Counted from the first letter of the stretch, positions 13,201 through 24,549 are shown. The stretch is 64,000 bases of DNA from Xestospongia muta (GCA_963693285.1 OY848917.1:19759745-19823744), one strand, 5' to 3'. Numbers and translations are program-made. Notes: generated by a model not told the origin, from the letters alone.

Positions 13201-16200
13201 CCACCCAAAAATCAGTTGAACTGCTATAAAAGTAAGTACGGAGTACTTGATATGTATCGGACGTCTGATTGTAATGCTTATTAAGACACCAAAAGACATC
13301 AATGCATAGGAACCTCCACTTATTTGTACCACTGTCATCAGTAACTGGAATATTATGTATATCAGTTGTTGTTTGTTCATTAATACGTCCATATATACGT
13401 AGTCTAGAATTAGGTAGTGTACCATAGACAGCAAAACATACCTATAATAAATATAATATAATATATAATTATAATCAAAATAATTATGATACTTACATAT
13501 TTGTACCCAAAACTTGAAACTATCATTGGATCTACTTTCTGGCCACTCCTCTCATCTAGTGTCCGATCATATCGCCACATAATTCTAGGATTTTTCAAAC
13601 TATATCGACCACAATATGGTTCATGGCTATTATCAAGAGTACCATAAAGATAAGGTTGAACAATTATGTCATAGCCATTTTTAAAATAGACATTGCCAGC
13701 TCCTGTGATATGACAATTGGTCGTGAACAGTGTTAAGAGTTCTGATGTCACATTGTTAGCAGACTCATGTATTGGCATACTGTTTGTGTGTCTTGAACTC
13801 AAAGATAAATTGAAATGGCAGGGTTGAGTTAAGTCTTGTAAGACAAAAGAGGTGTGGTTACTCTGATTGATAACTTTGAAGTCCACTAAGTCTTTTTGAT
13901 CTGATATGAAGATAATTGACAGTTCCAGCTCATTGTCTATGTCAGTAGTAACATTTATGTAAACTACGACTCTACCAAAACTTTGTACTGTTGGAAGATT
14001 ATTCAATGCAGATGTTATAACAGAGGCATTGTCACTGTCAGTTAACTCATGAGTTATACTGTTCAAGTAGGAGAGATAATAAGTGAAGTTGTTATCTTCT
14101 GAATTTAAAGTGATCACTTGTATCTTGGGTTTGGCAGTAATATTGATTTCCTATATAAATAATAATGTAAATTGTATATACATATAGTTTAATTATCAAG
14201 TATGTTGTGATGTATTGGACAGCAGCAGATCTGAGGGTTATTCCATTACAAAGCTCACTTTGTAATGTATCCCATTACAAAGCTCAATATAGACTGGCCT
14301 ATAATGTGTTTGTGCCATGTGATTACAGTACTATATCTGGATAAAGATATGTATTCTATAGATAAACATATGTATGCTGTAGGTAAACACATGAATCCTC
14401 CTCTTAAAATAACTGTAGAAGGCATGCCTAGACATTTTAACATTTTACATGCATTCATCACACATAAATTACACACAATACATATATGCACTCACACATA
14501 TATCATACATAATACATATCATATAGATGTATGTGTATAATAACACACCTGTGTTTCATTGACCACGACAGATTGTATTGTCACTTGTTCTTCATGGTCA
14601 GCATCAGCTCTATCATTAGTCCAATTGAGACTATGTACCTTAGTACCAATTCCAATATTCCATGGTCCCCAACCTTGTTGTTGAACTGCTTCAATGTAAT
14701 AGGCTTTACCTGTAGTTGAATGATTATAATTGTAAGTAAAAACCACATACTATGCTGTGTCCAACTGTTATGACTAAGAATAATAACTTTGTATTTCATT
14801 CTAAATGAAGCATAATAATTTCTTAATAAAAATATATTTAATTATTTCTACTCTTACAATCATCACTCAATATGATATGTAGTCTCATTAATATAATACA
14901 TAATTTACATGTTAATACTAGGAATATGTGAATGTGTAGGGTTTGCCTCATGCAGTGATAAGTTAGATTTAATGACAATGCAGCTTTTGATTTATAGTCT
15001 GTTCAGAATATTAGTAAACTTGTGTTGTATATCTGTATACCTAGCTTCTAACTTAGTCATTGATCTTATTCACCTTGACACTGCTCTAGACATCTTATAC
15101 GTATTGTTTTATTGTTTTAAATATGTCTGTTTTTTTCCTTTCCTCAAGATTACATTGCTAAACATTGAATAAACCTTTTTGCTGTGAAAGTAACTGATCA
15201 CGTGCTTTTGCATACCTGTGGTTCAGAGTTTTGGTAAAGTAATTATTGCATTCCTAAGCCTAAGCATGACTGAACCATAAACACATACACACATATATAT
15301 CGGCAATAATATATAGTTTACACATAAACATACACAATGTACATAATATACACAATATGGAGTTGTTAAAACAATACTTTAGTTAATAACATCCAATTAT
15401 ATTCCAACATCTGTGATATACATACCTCCTTGTAGTGGAATCGGGCTAGAGAATTGGGTGTCAAAATAATCCCACCTTCTTCTAGTATGACTATTAGCAA
15501 ATGCAATTAACTCTTTATGTTCTCTTGAAGTGTTAGGACTAAGATATAGACGTAATTTATTATCAGATATAAAGTTGAAGGTATACAAACTGTCTATAGG
15601 TGGTACAAAAAATCCAGAGTAACGTTGTTGAAATCTATAAATTTCTCCAAACTCTGCAGGATAGCTATTGTCACGATAAGCTCTCTCTTGAACTGTCCAG
15701 TTAAAACTAGTATTAGGATAACCATAAGGACGTTCTTCAACTCTGTTTAAGTTTGATGAATAATCCTCTGTCCATACTTCACGTACTATGCCACGTCCAC
15801 CTGAAATATTAAAATAATTGATTAAAAACCTAACTTTTTCAGACCTACCTGGATACACAGAACTAATGGGAGGAGCTGGTCTTGTTATACATTGTATAGT
15901 AGTAGCTGTGTAGTTGACTACATCACAAGGTACTTCTACATAAATCAAAATACAATACATGAATAAATTTGTAATTAAACAAATGAACTATGTTATGATA
16001 AAATCAATCTAAAAAATATATGTCATAAGTAACATAATATACCAGTATATTATATTATATTATATATCATATATAATTTTCTATAGATTCAATGAATGGT
16101 ACTTCAGTACTCTCTAAGATATACATGCATAGGTTAGAGACCAAGGTGGAGATTACAATTCTTCTGGTTACTAAGCAACAAAGTAACTGATGCCAAGATC

Positions 16201-19200
16201 TCTTATTAGCTTAGAAATTGGTTTGAAACATGTCTCTGATATAGTCCAGATCTCAAGAAGAGAGCACAAACTTTGAAACTACAGTAGACTTGAGCATATA
16301 GTTACATGTACATATAATGTTAAAAACATTATGACCATGACTTGTTGAAGGATTATATTAAAGTATATAGAATTATAAAAACATTATTGTGAATTATACA
16401 TCATATTAATATTATACCTGAAATAAATGCTTTAACATCTCCCAGTGGATCATTAAAGTGTATTCCATATATGGTAATTAGTGTACCTCCATTAGGACTA
16501 CCTACATTAGGTTCTACTCGTGTGATATCTACCATACAGATAATAAAGTAATATCAATAAAAGAAATATAACACATAATACCTGAGTGTGTTTGAAAGAT
16601 ATATTGCCGTAGTTTGTTGTCTACTGATAAGATCTCTTGTGAAATGTATGAGCTAAGAAACAATAATATGAATACATCTATAATAATATTCATTATATTC
16701 TACATAATATACATGCACATGGGATGTGTCTCATATGTTGTGTGAGATATTGATATAGTCCTCCACCTAAAATCCCACCCAACTCACAGACTGGCATCAA
16801 AAAGCTGTCAAATATTATAACTTCACTTATGAAGGTGTAATCGATACTCTTATTTATAAGAGTATTTATTACACCTTCATAATTGAAGTTATATAAACAA
16901 CTAAAAGTGTGGACAGTACTTTATAGTAACAATATTAATACTTACTTTCCAAATAAGGAGAGTACTAAAGTAGCATTCATTGAATCTAATAACAAATTAA
17001 ATATAATATATAATATAATATACTGGTATATTCTCTTACCTATTCTGGTGGTCTCTGGTTGGCAACTGATATAACCTAGACCCCAACTTGTAGTAAGTCC
17101 ACCACCATATCTAACAATGAAATAAAGGAGACCATCTTATAAATAGAATAATGTGATTACTCTTTGAAATGAGAACATTAGTTCTAGTCTCATACTAGTT
17201 AAATGTGTTATTTTACTTTACTATCAATGATGACTCTCAATGTATTTTGTATTAGTCTCTCAATGTAGTTAACTCTAAGCTCATTAACTACCACTTCAGT
17301 AACAAAAGTGTATATAATCATAACATGATATTGTAGAATTTTAGAAACTGGTGAGGTGATTATGTTACTAGATGTACATATAAACATAAAATGATTAACA
17401 TACGGTGTCTCTGTATCATTATTCCAAGGATTACACTGTTGTCCACCAATTAATAGTCTATCTACAGTTTGAGTGATAGTAAAATCTTCATTAGCCTCTT
17501 GTGTATCAGATACAAGATACGAGAAGATACGTCCACTTATTGTTATATTCGTTGGATCAATACCTACAATGGAATAAGCCATGAATGAAATAGTCTACAT
17601 AGAAATTATGAAAAGATAAATGATAGTAAAATAGAGTGGCCTTCAAAACATAAATTGACAAACTGAAAGACAATCATTAAAATACATAAACTTACAATGT
17701 TAAAATATAATACACAACATCTAATGATACATACTAACCAGGTATTTTAGCATGAGGCCAGACATCAGTCACTGTAGGAGTTGCCCAGTTACGATACTAA
17801 AGGAGAAACCAGTAATTTAATAAACTATCTAATGTATTTTAATTAAAACTTTACCCGGAATATACAGTTGCCATTGCAAAGTCTTCCTTTTAAGTCTTTT
17901 ACAATGTCTTTGCCATCCACTAGAACCTGAAGTTTGTAGTCTTCGTTCTTCTTCTCTGGAGATGAACTAAAGAAGACCAAGAAGGTAATAGTTTCTTTAC
18001 CACAAGATTTACCACAAATTATACACTTTATTATAAACTCTTTGACAATACAAATAAAGAATCCACTTACCCAGTTTTACAAACTATTTTTGTAGTTGAT
18101 GTGTAGTATGTCACCACTTGACATGGAATAGAATACTGGTCATTATACAATATGACTCTATTTCCTAAATTGGGATCATCTCTGTTGAACTGGTCTATAG
18201 AGAAACCTAAACAACAACAAACAGAACAGATGTATTCTATAACTAAATTGAAATGATAACATCCAACACTCATATCATATTGCCATTACCATAGAGTGTA
18301 CCAGACTTCTAATGGTATTGTTAGTAAAGAGATTTTTAAACAATAATTTTTAACTTAAAACAATATTTCTAACACTGATTTTTAAATTAAGGTACTCAAA
18401 AATCACATTGGATTGCTAAGCACCATGTGAAACAAAATTATAAATTCAAACAATTCATTCTATAATTGTTTTAGAAGATAATATTTTACAATGAAACTTT
18501 GACTAAAGCTATAAAGGCTATATAATTAGCAGCAGTGTTTATAGAAGACTATATAATTATAGATTACTAGAAAAAAATTAGGCAGAGAAGTAAGCTAGGA
18601 AGACGTTTCAAGCATCATCAGTCACACCCATCATTGTTGTTGGTGGTTAAAGGAAGTGTTTTAATTTCATTTGTTAATTTGAACAATTAAAACTAATATA
18701 CCAGTATACATAACACATTATCCAAAACATTTATGACACTGCCTGCATACTGTGTGTGCCAGACAGTAAAAATTAAAGTATGTCACTAAATGAGCTAATT
18801 TGTAAGACAATGATTCTAACAATATCAGTAAATATGGTGCTTTTATAAATAATGTGGCAGTTAGTATCAATGAAACTGAAATAGAAGCATTTAAGAAACA
18901 TATAAATTAAGGTAAAGTGGAAATACATAAATACTGTTTAGTGAGTTACTACATATCATTAGACTCATTTACAAACCTCTTCCATGAAGTGTTAGCAATG
19001 TACCACCAGCATAGCTTCCATATCTTGGAGTTATCCGTGACACATCTGAATATAATATACACAATCATCTTTTATAAATAGTTATTATTATAACTAACAG
19101 TACAGCATTAGTACTTACTGGGTATTGTACTATCTGTATTGTCAGAAGGATCAGTAGGTATGACATTATCAGAGTTCTCAGAGGCTATGTATGAAATATA

Positions 19201-22200
19201 ATGTAAAATGTAAAACTTATAGAAGACATCTGTAAAAGCAATATGTCATTAGTACAGAAAACAATCACCAAATAAGGTGGTAACTTAAACAATTTGTTCC
19301 CTGTGATCTTATTGACTATCTCAATACACAATCAAACATCAATATCATATTATATCATCACTTGATGAACATAATATGACATTTTACAACTGAACGAACT
19401 ACAGTGTACTGTTGTTTATTATTGACCACATACTAAAGTAGTGAATGTACACTTGATATATATATATATATATATTATATGATGATGTGTAACAGACACA
19501 ACAGTATAGATATGATATGTACATATTTGATGTTCATTAAGTAGAGAGGAACAAGATTATAATTGAAAAATCATCTTATAATTGTTTAGGAAGATACTGA
19601 CTTAATAGTAAACACTAACTAACTAGAGCTATAAATAATGTATAATTAGCAGGAGTGTCTGTAGAAGAGTGATAGCTATAGAATACTAGAAATATAGAAG
19701 AACAAGCTAGTAAAAAGCTTTGAGCATTGTCAGTAATACCTATTTGTTGTACTGCTCAAAGTTAGGGTTAATAAAATTCATTGGTTGCTATATGTATTGG
19801 TAATTAAAGGATGCATTTTCCATTATAAGGTCTTGAAAGTCACATACAACAATAATTATATTAAAATTGGGAAAGTGGATATATACACATATACATAACA
19901 TGTGGTTAAAAATGATTATAGAACTGCTTGGCACTTAGTATGTAAAGAAAACTTATTAAAACATACATCATATTATTATTATCCTGTGTTTACTACAGAA
20001 CTACATGTCTCAAATCACATAAACTATTGTAGAAATCAATATTAGTTTACAATAGGAAATAGCTTAGATAACTAACTAATTAGAATGTGTACATACATGT
20101 ACATGTACAAATTAATGTAAACTAAACTACTTTGTGTTTGCAATACTATACAAATAGTTAGAGTGTCACAAACCAATGTCTGTAGGTACTTTGAAACTAT
20201 TATTAAACTGGTTACAGTTCTAACTGGTTTTAATGGTGTAGAGGTACATATATGAACATAATGTGTACAATAGGTAGTATTATTAACACAGTTGTCTATC
20301 AATAACACCGACTAATCTAATGGTATGATACTATACTAATTACTGATATCATGAAACAGTACACTATATAATGATGATACAGAATTTTAAAGGCATTGAT
20401 CATATCAGTGATAGTAATTGAATTACTTCTGTAACAATGGTTACAAAGTTATATGAGCCAAATTAAATATTTAAGGTCAATGTTACTATGTAAGTGACAT
20501 GAAGTAGGATCATGTGATGGTTCATAAAACTGGTACGTGTTGGAGTATTGAAGTATGAAAATTGCTGTGTGTAAATGACATACCTACCTAAGGTATTCAT
20601 TAACAGTAAGTGGGTATTCTTTATATGACTGAGTGTCCTACGACTGTTTGGATGTACTAATTGTTTACATGTATCTAGAGGTTTCTTGATGCAATAAAAA
20701 TTGGAGATCTATATTTAAAGAGTGTACAAGAATATTTAATGTGTTTTGAAGGAGATACTTTGAATCAATTATATTCTATTTTAATTCATTACAATTATTG
20801 TCATAGTGTTTGCAAAGAAAGTAATAATAATTCCACAATGTTTGTCAAAAACAATACAAATATTGTAATAAACATAACATATCCAACTCAATGTTTATAG
20901 TGTACATTACTTCACATCATGATGTACATTATAAACATGTTTATAATGTACATTATCACACACACACACATTCAAGTGTGTACATCCATAAGGATACTAC
21001 AAATATGATTCAAAACAAATCTTAAATAGTTAGTAGAAAAACATAAATTGTCTACTGTCATGGTCTACATACTCTACTGTAATGATCTACCTACTCTACT
21101 CTCATGTTTATATACTCTACTGCTGTGAGCAGTGTTGTAATATCATTATTGTTAACTCACCACACAATCCATTAATACATTCAGGTGCATCAGAAGGACA
21201 TTGGCTGCAAGACTCTCCAGGAACAGGTACAATATTAGCAACAGCTCTAACAAATAGAGAACAATAATTTGTTATTTATATTATGTTATATAGTTTACAC
21301 AGTAACTACTGTAACTGGATTAAGTTAAACATACAGATCATAATTACCCTGGTGCATAGAAACATATTACTACAACTCCTGTACCAATGGCATGACATCG
21401 TTGTTCAAGAGAGAAGTATGCAGCACCACAACCAATAAGATATGTGTCAGGAAACAAGATCTACAAAGAAAAATACTTTATATGATGTGTGAGTTCTATA
21501 TTTAATTGACAAGTACAAGTTTACACAAAAGGCAATACATTTTTCTACACACAATTCACTATGTATCATATGCACGTCTCACTTAACTACTTAAAAAAGT
21601 AGAATAACTAAAATTCTTTAAATAAACAAAAACATTACTATAACTACATGTGGTGGCAGTATGGTTGGTTAGATTCTTATTAATCACTGATAATTGTATT
21701 ATATACTTTTACCACCAGCTAGTTATTATTAGCAAAATATTCCTGTTTATAATTATTATCATCAAGTCAGTGTTGTTAGTGTTACATGCTCTATTAGTGT
21801 CATTAAAATCAACATCTATAATACTAATTGTTTGAAACTGCTCATGTGCTACTGATTGTTAATATAGGCATGTCAACAAAATATTTTATGAAATTAAATG
21901 TAGTGATACTTACTTGAGCTCGATTGATCTTGTACTGAGAGTCTCCAGTCAGAGTTAACCAACAACTTATTACTTGACTTAACACAGACTGGTTGACTTG
22001 AACAGCTGTGGAAAGTAACTGACGATTCTCACCAACCCAACTAAACTTAGAACCAACAGCTGCTGAAAGGATATCTTTAGAAGCAGGTTCATTGCTACAA
22101 CTACGAGCTGTATCTTCGGCTATTTCAGCAAGAGGTTGGCTCCACTCCTTTGGAACAGGAATATATTGTAAATTGGAGTAATGATGTATTGAACTCACCA

Positions 22201-22378
22201 TTCGTCTCATGTTGGCAGCCTTCTGTTCATATCTAGCACTGTTATGTTGATCAAGAAGATACTGCTTTTGATCTTTTGTTAACTGGCAATAACAACTCGA
22301 GATAATACAGATAAGGAAAACCAGCAAATACATCTTGATGATTGGAGCCATTTTAGCTCCACGATAAGAATGGTTCAT
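772..22378 (-). CDS. PKHD1L1: Copy A: giant CAP-fibrocystin-L-like membrane protein, 22 exons
   Basis: Predicted single-pass type I surface receptor of the fibrocystin/PKHD1L1 family; ligand unknown. Exons (minus strand, 5' to 3'): 22199-22378, 21914-22147, 21348-21460, 21161-21246, 19119-19184, 18977-19045, 18071-18206, 17855-17966, 17739-17796, 17404-17563, 17040-17110, 16582-16635, 16418-16528, 15849-15935, 15426-15800, 14549-14709, 13497-14150, 13168-13441, 12403-12971, 11035-12247, 10904-10968, 772-10353. All junctions are GT-AG with matching phases and sum to 14,430 nt (4809 aa). Approximate layout: signal peptide 1-31, CAP 33-176, Cys-rich 177-204, IPT 227-430 and 447-512, PA14 513-691, four IPT 1191-1594, cupredoxin-like 1594-1676, six IPT 1851-2385, G8 2398-2570, beta-helix 2606-2965, G8 3229-3406, beta-helix 3467-3734, TM 4668-4694. 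Human fibrocystin-L is somewhat shorter (about 4,240 aa). The exon at 16582-16635 is the least certain. Confidence 0.88.
4985..5516 (-). other. Copy A second G8 domain
   Basis: Begins LWSDQSIWPNELLPQNDTDV and continues through LSICGGLEFLDE, LIAGSEDMPFQHQL, LSLHGKNRSPTWTFLAQTA and VDWQIGDEIVIASTFYEA. It has the same G8 pattern as the first domain. The duplicated G8 plus beta-helix arrangement is characteristic of fibrocystin-L. In copy B the corresponding segment has KDHSLTW where A and C have KNRSPTW. Confidence 0.8.
7492..8010 (-). other. Copy A first G8 domain
   Basis: Begins LWSSSYTWGGLGLPKEGDFV and continues through ILLIQGGELIFDD, GGKLQVGTEDQPYQHKA and DLHGKPIANTWTWL to VADWEVGGKVVIASTSYS. 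Repeated glycines at strand turns and the W-x-x-G-x-x-P-x-x-G-D start are the G8 signature shared by fibrocystins, CEMIP and TMEM2. Equivalent positions are 34544-35062 in copy B and 59620-60138 in copy C. Confidence 0.8.
10175..11075 (-). other. Copy A cupredoxin-like module, the interval absent from copy B
   Basis: Spliced residues read AVLGRYFAWNPANIEILPG, DTVTWNWTGASFVIP, then GTYSYSFTQSGVYYFASYV. This is the plastocyanin-like pattern (P-x-x-I-x-x-x-x-G-D-T-V-x-W-x-W, and G-x-Y-x-F near the end). A clear His-Cys-His-Met copper set is not visible, so it is probably a non-copper cupredoxin fold. It is spread over exon ends 11035-11075, the 65-bp exon 10904-10968 and 10175-10353. Confidence 0.65.
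11035..12247 (-). other. Copy A central IPT/TIG repeats 3-6 (one 1,213-bp exon)
   Basis: Four consecutive IPT/TIG units are visible: IMSISPSIGGQDSTPITIYG, NSIQPDKGSISGGNLVTITG, ITSISPSSGPVYGGTKLTISG (shortened here) and RKLTPCSGSLLGGTKISIKG. Each has the GG-T turn and a downstream Cys pair. Potential N-glycosylation sites are frequent. The exon ends in phase 1 after GQHA and joins the 65-bp cupredoxin exon. Confidence 0.8.
12403..14150 (-). other. Copy A region between PA14 and central IPT repeats (exons 17-19)
   Basis: Three exons (13497-14150, 13168-13441, 12403-12971) encode a conserved region that follows PA14 in fibrocystin-L proteins. It ends in FENQTVYNIPANVLASELK, GYIWSIKWTSRGGDLPLM and VWLRPFRGDMLRLPELEPQ. 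The middle part has conserved Cys and Trp residues (HEPYCGRYSLKNPRIMWRYD, TNKWRFLCIDVFWCL) and may fold as a beta-sandwich. I know this region from the family but cannot assign a Pfam name. Copy B lacks 165 codons of it. Confidence 0.6.
14244..14286. repeat. Small inverted repeat in copy A intron
   Basis: CATTACAAAG and CTTTGTAATG flank a 4-base loop, followed by another direct CATTACAAAGCTCA. Copy B keeps the hairpin at 39648-39671. Confidence 0.55.
14549..15800 (-). other. Copy A PA14 domain (exons 15-16)
   Basis: The exon at 15426-15800 reads GRGIVREVWTEDYSSNLN, then RYSGFFVPPIDSLYTFNFIS and DNKLRLYLSPNTS. The next exon continues KAYYIEAVQQQGWGPWNIGI. This is the PA14 beta-barrel pattern (G-F-x-P-x-x-G/S-x-Y-x-F, D-x-x-x-x-x-L, YYIE), a probable carbohydrate-binding module that fibrocystin-L proteins carry near the N terminus. 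The intron between the two exons is 716 bp in A and 304 bp in B because A has roughly 400 bp of extra sequence. Confidence 0.78.
14930..15340. other. Copy A-specific intron insertion of about 400 bp
   Basis: The PA14 intron is 716 bp in A and 304 bp in B. The flanks align (GTCTCATTAATATAATACA on one side, TTAATAACATCCAATTATATT on the other) and the extra sequence in A has no counterpart in B. No terminal repeats or coding potential are convincing. Confidence 0.5.
16816..16893. repeat. 78-bp foldback (hairpin) in copy A intron
   Basis: Left arm starts TATAACTTCA and contains GAAGGTGTAAT; right arm contains ATTACACCTTC and ends TGAAGTTATA. The arms pair almost completely with small bulges around a short loop. 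It lies in the 404-bp intron between exons 17040-17110 and 16582-16635. It could be a solo MITE-like foldback or a structured intronic element. Confidence 0.7.
18455..18800. repeat. Dispersed intronic repeat, member 1 (copy A)
   Basis: Starts around TCTATAATTGTTTTAGAAGAT and contains TATAATTAGCAGCAGTGT and AAGCATCATCAGT, ending near GACACTGCCTGCATACTGTG. The same blocks in the same order recur, diverged, at 19570-19960. Probably an old non-autonomous element. Confidence 0.55.
19570..19960. repeat. Dispersed intronic repeat, member 2 (copy A)
   Basis: Contains TTATAATTGTTTAGGAAGAT, GTATAATTAGCAGGAGTGT, TTGAGCATTGTCAGTAATAC and GAACTGCTTGGCACTTAGTA in the same order and orientation as member 1, in the neighbouring intron. 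Copy B has both members at about 43.5-43.9 kb and 44.6-45.0 kb. Confidence 0.55.
20891..20970. repeat. Inverted repeat plus CA microsatellite in copy A intron
   Basis: ATGTTTATAGTGTACAT and ATGTACATTATAAACAT form 17-bp arms with one mismatch and a short loop. A third partial copy (GTTTATAATGTACAT) and a short (CA)n run follow. Located in the 1.98-kb intron 19185-21160. Confidence 0.6.
21161..22378 (-). other. Copy A exons 1-4: signal peptide, CAP/SCP domain and Cys-rich hinge
   Basis: The first ATG gives MNHSYRGAK before a second Met, and either start leads into a strongly hydrophobic segment ending SSCYCQ, a plausible signal peptide. The mature part reads like a CAP (SCP/TAPS/PR-1) domain: LLDQHNSAR, then AANMRRM joined across an intron to EWSQPLAEIAEDTARSC, then FSWVGENRQ, VNQSVLSQVISCW, and finally YLIGCGAAYF and VVVICFYAPG. 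Exon 4 holds a short cysteine-rich hinge (GESCSQCPSDAPECINGLC), as often follows CAP domains. Phases 0, 0, 2 and 1 lead straight into the IPT exons, so the domain belongs to the giant gene. A CAP domain is not part of vertebrate fibrocystins as I know them. Confidence 0.8.
22148..22198 (-). other. 51-nt in-frame mini-intron in CAP exon, copy A
   Basis: Minus-strand sequence after the ATG codon of AANMRRM starts GTGAGT and ends CCAAAG before GAGTGGAGC. It is 51 nt, divisible by three and without stops, so the frame reads through it. Removing it restores the canonical CAP pattern NMRRM-EWSQPLAEIA; retaining it would insert 17 residues there. Copy B has GTAAGT at the same place. Confidence 0.7.
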
Positions 22379-22495
22379 TCTTTATCAGTGAAAAACTAGC
22401 GTCTGCTACCACATTGTCTTCACACTGTTAAAGTTAACAGCAGCAGCTGTATATTAGTAGGCGGATCCTAAAACCGCGGTATGTGTGCCATATAC

Positions 22496-22524
22496 AGTAT
22501 AGACTACGTAACTTAGTCTATACT
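22496..22524. promoter_or_regulatory. 11-bp-arm palindrome upstream of copy A start
   Basis: AGTATAGACTA and TAGTCTATACT separated by 7 bp, 118-146 bp upstream of the first ATG. The element is unchanged in copy B. It may be a core-promoter or factor-binding element; the transcription start is not known. Confidence 0.35.
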
Positions 22525-24549
22525 ATCTATGGTGTTGCTGCACATAATATACATTCCTTATTTGAATCTACTGCTGCAGAAGCCTAATTAACGTCCCATC
22601 ACCACATGGCACTGCTACAAGAAAATTTGTTTTATTTTGAATATGAGGCTGCACTGAAAAGAATTCTGAAGGTCTGTGGTTTTTGTTAGAACATCTAGGA
22701 AGAAGCATACAGCTTACAATTTGTTGGAAGATTTTAAAATATTTTTCAATATGTTACTTTACCTTGTATGATACAGTTGTTGTGGTGTTTATTATATCTC
22801 TCGGTCCTACTATGGTCAGTTTAGCACTATCAAGTGACATCAAAACATTGTCATTTGTAATATCAGATAAATCATTGCCAACTGGCATAATAGTATTGTC
22901 ATTTGCAGTATCAAATCATTGCTAGTAGGTTTTAGTATTATAACAATTTGTAATTTATCACTAGAAGAAAAAAACATTCGTATCACAGTCCAGATGCTTA
23001 GGCAACAATAGGGAACATTAATTATGGTGTGTGTAGTATACTCTGCTGAAAACATTAAGCAGATGTGTGAATATTTAACCTTGAATTAGTTATTTAATTC
23101 TTGATTGTGTGATGTGTCACAAGTGCTTATTTGTAGGATACGAGACTCTTTGGCTTAAGGTTGGTTTGTAATTCCAATATAACTTTAGGATTTCCAATTA
23201 ATATTTAAATTTTCAGCTTTTTTCCAAACTTTTCAATAGAAATTTGATCTATATGAGTATCTGATTGATATTAATATACAAGGTTGAATGTTCCTTTTCA
23301 AATGTAACAGGCAAGCATGTCATTTCTATCACTACAATCAAGTTCAAGTTAATAACCTAAAATCAAAAGATTGTCTTTAGATACAGGGAGTTTTCTTTGT
23401 AGAAGGTACTTTTCTGTCTTTTCACATGAAAAGTGAAATTTCTCCATTATTAACAAAGTGAAAATCTATAAGTATAATTCAATGAGGTTGTGGCTTACAA
23501 CTATTATCTGGAATTACCTCTGGCCAGATGGTTGATTTCATAAAATCACTTAAGTAGAAAACAGTTTTTTGGACAATCATTTGCCAAAGTAAGTAAATAG
23601 TAACTTGTCTGAAATAATTGTTTGCTAGACATTTCTTGTAAGCTGTCAGTTATTTTTGTAAATAATGTCAGCATGTAAATAAACAGTCTCTACTTCAAAA
23701 TCATCCTCATCATATAGCATTCTGAGATAATTTACCACATACTGTTAAATTTATACATATATATACATTGGTGTAGACTTTCGGACTTGTGTTCTTATGA
23801 TTAAGTATGTTAGGGTACCCATTTTTAATAAAATTCTTTACCAACCTTCACCACATTATTTTTCCAATTGTTGTATCTTCTTGGTTGATCTTGCTTCCTT
23901 TATTATTGACCCTCCATGTAGCAACTGCTTCCTGGAAGTTTGTCTCAATTATGTGTAGTATCTCATGTAAGTATACATGAAAGTGTCAATCAGTTCATTA
24001 ACCTTATCAATTATCTTGTCACAAATAGTATATAGTAATCATCCTTATTCTCATGTTCGCTAAACTGTGATAGATAAGTTCATGAATGTGCACATGTTTT
24101 ATTAGTTTTCACTCATCAGTACCTTATCCTCTTCCAAAATCAGGGATCAGGGATATTTCTCCAAATCGTTGGTCTCTACTAGACCTCTATTGTGTATAGT
24201 ACACACTCAAGACTTCTTCATTGTAACTTACTTTCAAATAGAAACATGGATTTACTCTATCAAATTCCAACATAGATTTTCTTGTGATGATGAGAGTCTG
24301 ATGTTGTGGACAATGAATAAGAAATATGATCATGTCTTCCTCTAACAGATTTTTTCCCTGGAATTTAGTACTTTTCATATTTTGTTAATGTTATAAAAGC
24401 CTTACATATTTTGTAACACCACTAAAGTCTCTTGCTTTTAACAATGGAAGGAATGTGTAGTCAACAACAAGTATGTTCCTCTAGTTTTAACTATTTCCTT
24501 GACATGCAAGTAACATTATTTGACAAGTATAGAGTAGACTGATTATTGA

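Larger units (their letters stand above)
15849..19045 (-). other. Copy A N-terminal IPT/TIG region (exons 6-14)
   Basis: Exon 18977-19045 encodes VSRITPRYGSYAGGTLLTL, the typical start of an IPT/TIG immunoglobulin-like fold (xxITPxxGxxxGGTxLTxxG). It is followed by FSIDQFNRDD and PCQVVTYYTSTTKIVCKTG. A second IPT is split between 16418-16528 (DITRVEPNVGSPNGGTLITI) and 15849-15935 (PCDVVNYTATTIQCITRPAPP). Many small phase-1 and phase-2 exons here contrast with the single giant 3' exon. Confidence 0.72.

Noticed and set aside
14909..15172. 87-aa plus-strand frame in the PA14 intron of copy A
   Set aside because: Low-complexity hydrophobic translation, absent from copy B, with no recognisable motif.
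15180..15300. Possible SINE with a tRNA-like B box (GGTTCAGAG) in the copy A intron insertion
   Set aside because: No matching A box, poly-A tail or target-site duplication could be found.
21082..21267. Plus-strand 61-aa frame over the Cys-rich exon
   Set aside because: It is antisense to the exon 21161-21246 of copy A, whose splice phases fit the giant gene.
22683..22925. 80-aa plus-strand frame upstream of gene A, present also upstream of gene B
   Set aside because: Conservation is explained by the recent duplication; composition is non-coding-like and contains an imperfect tandem repeat.
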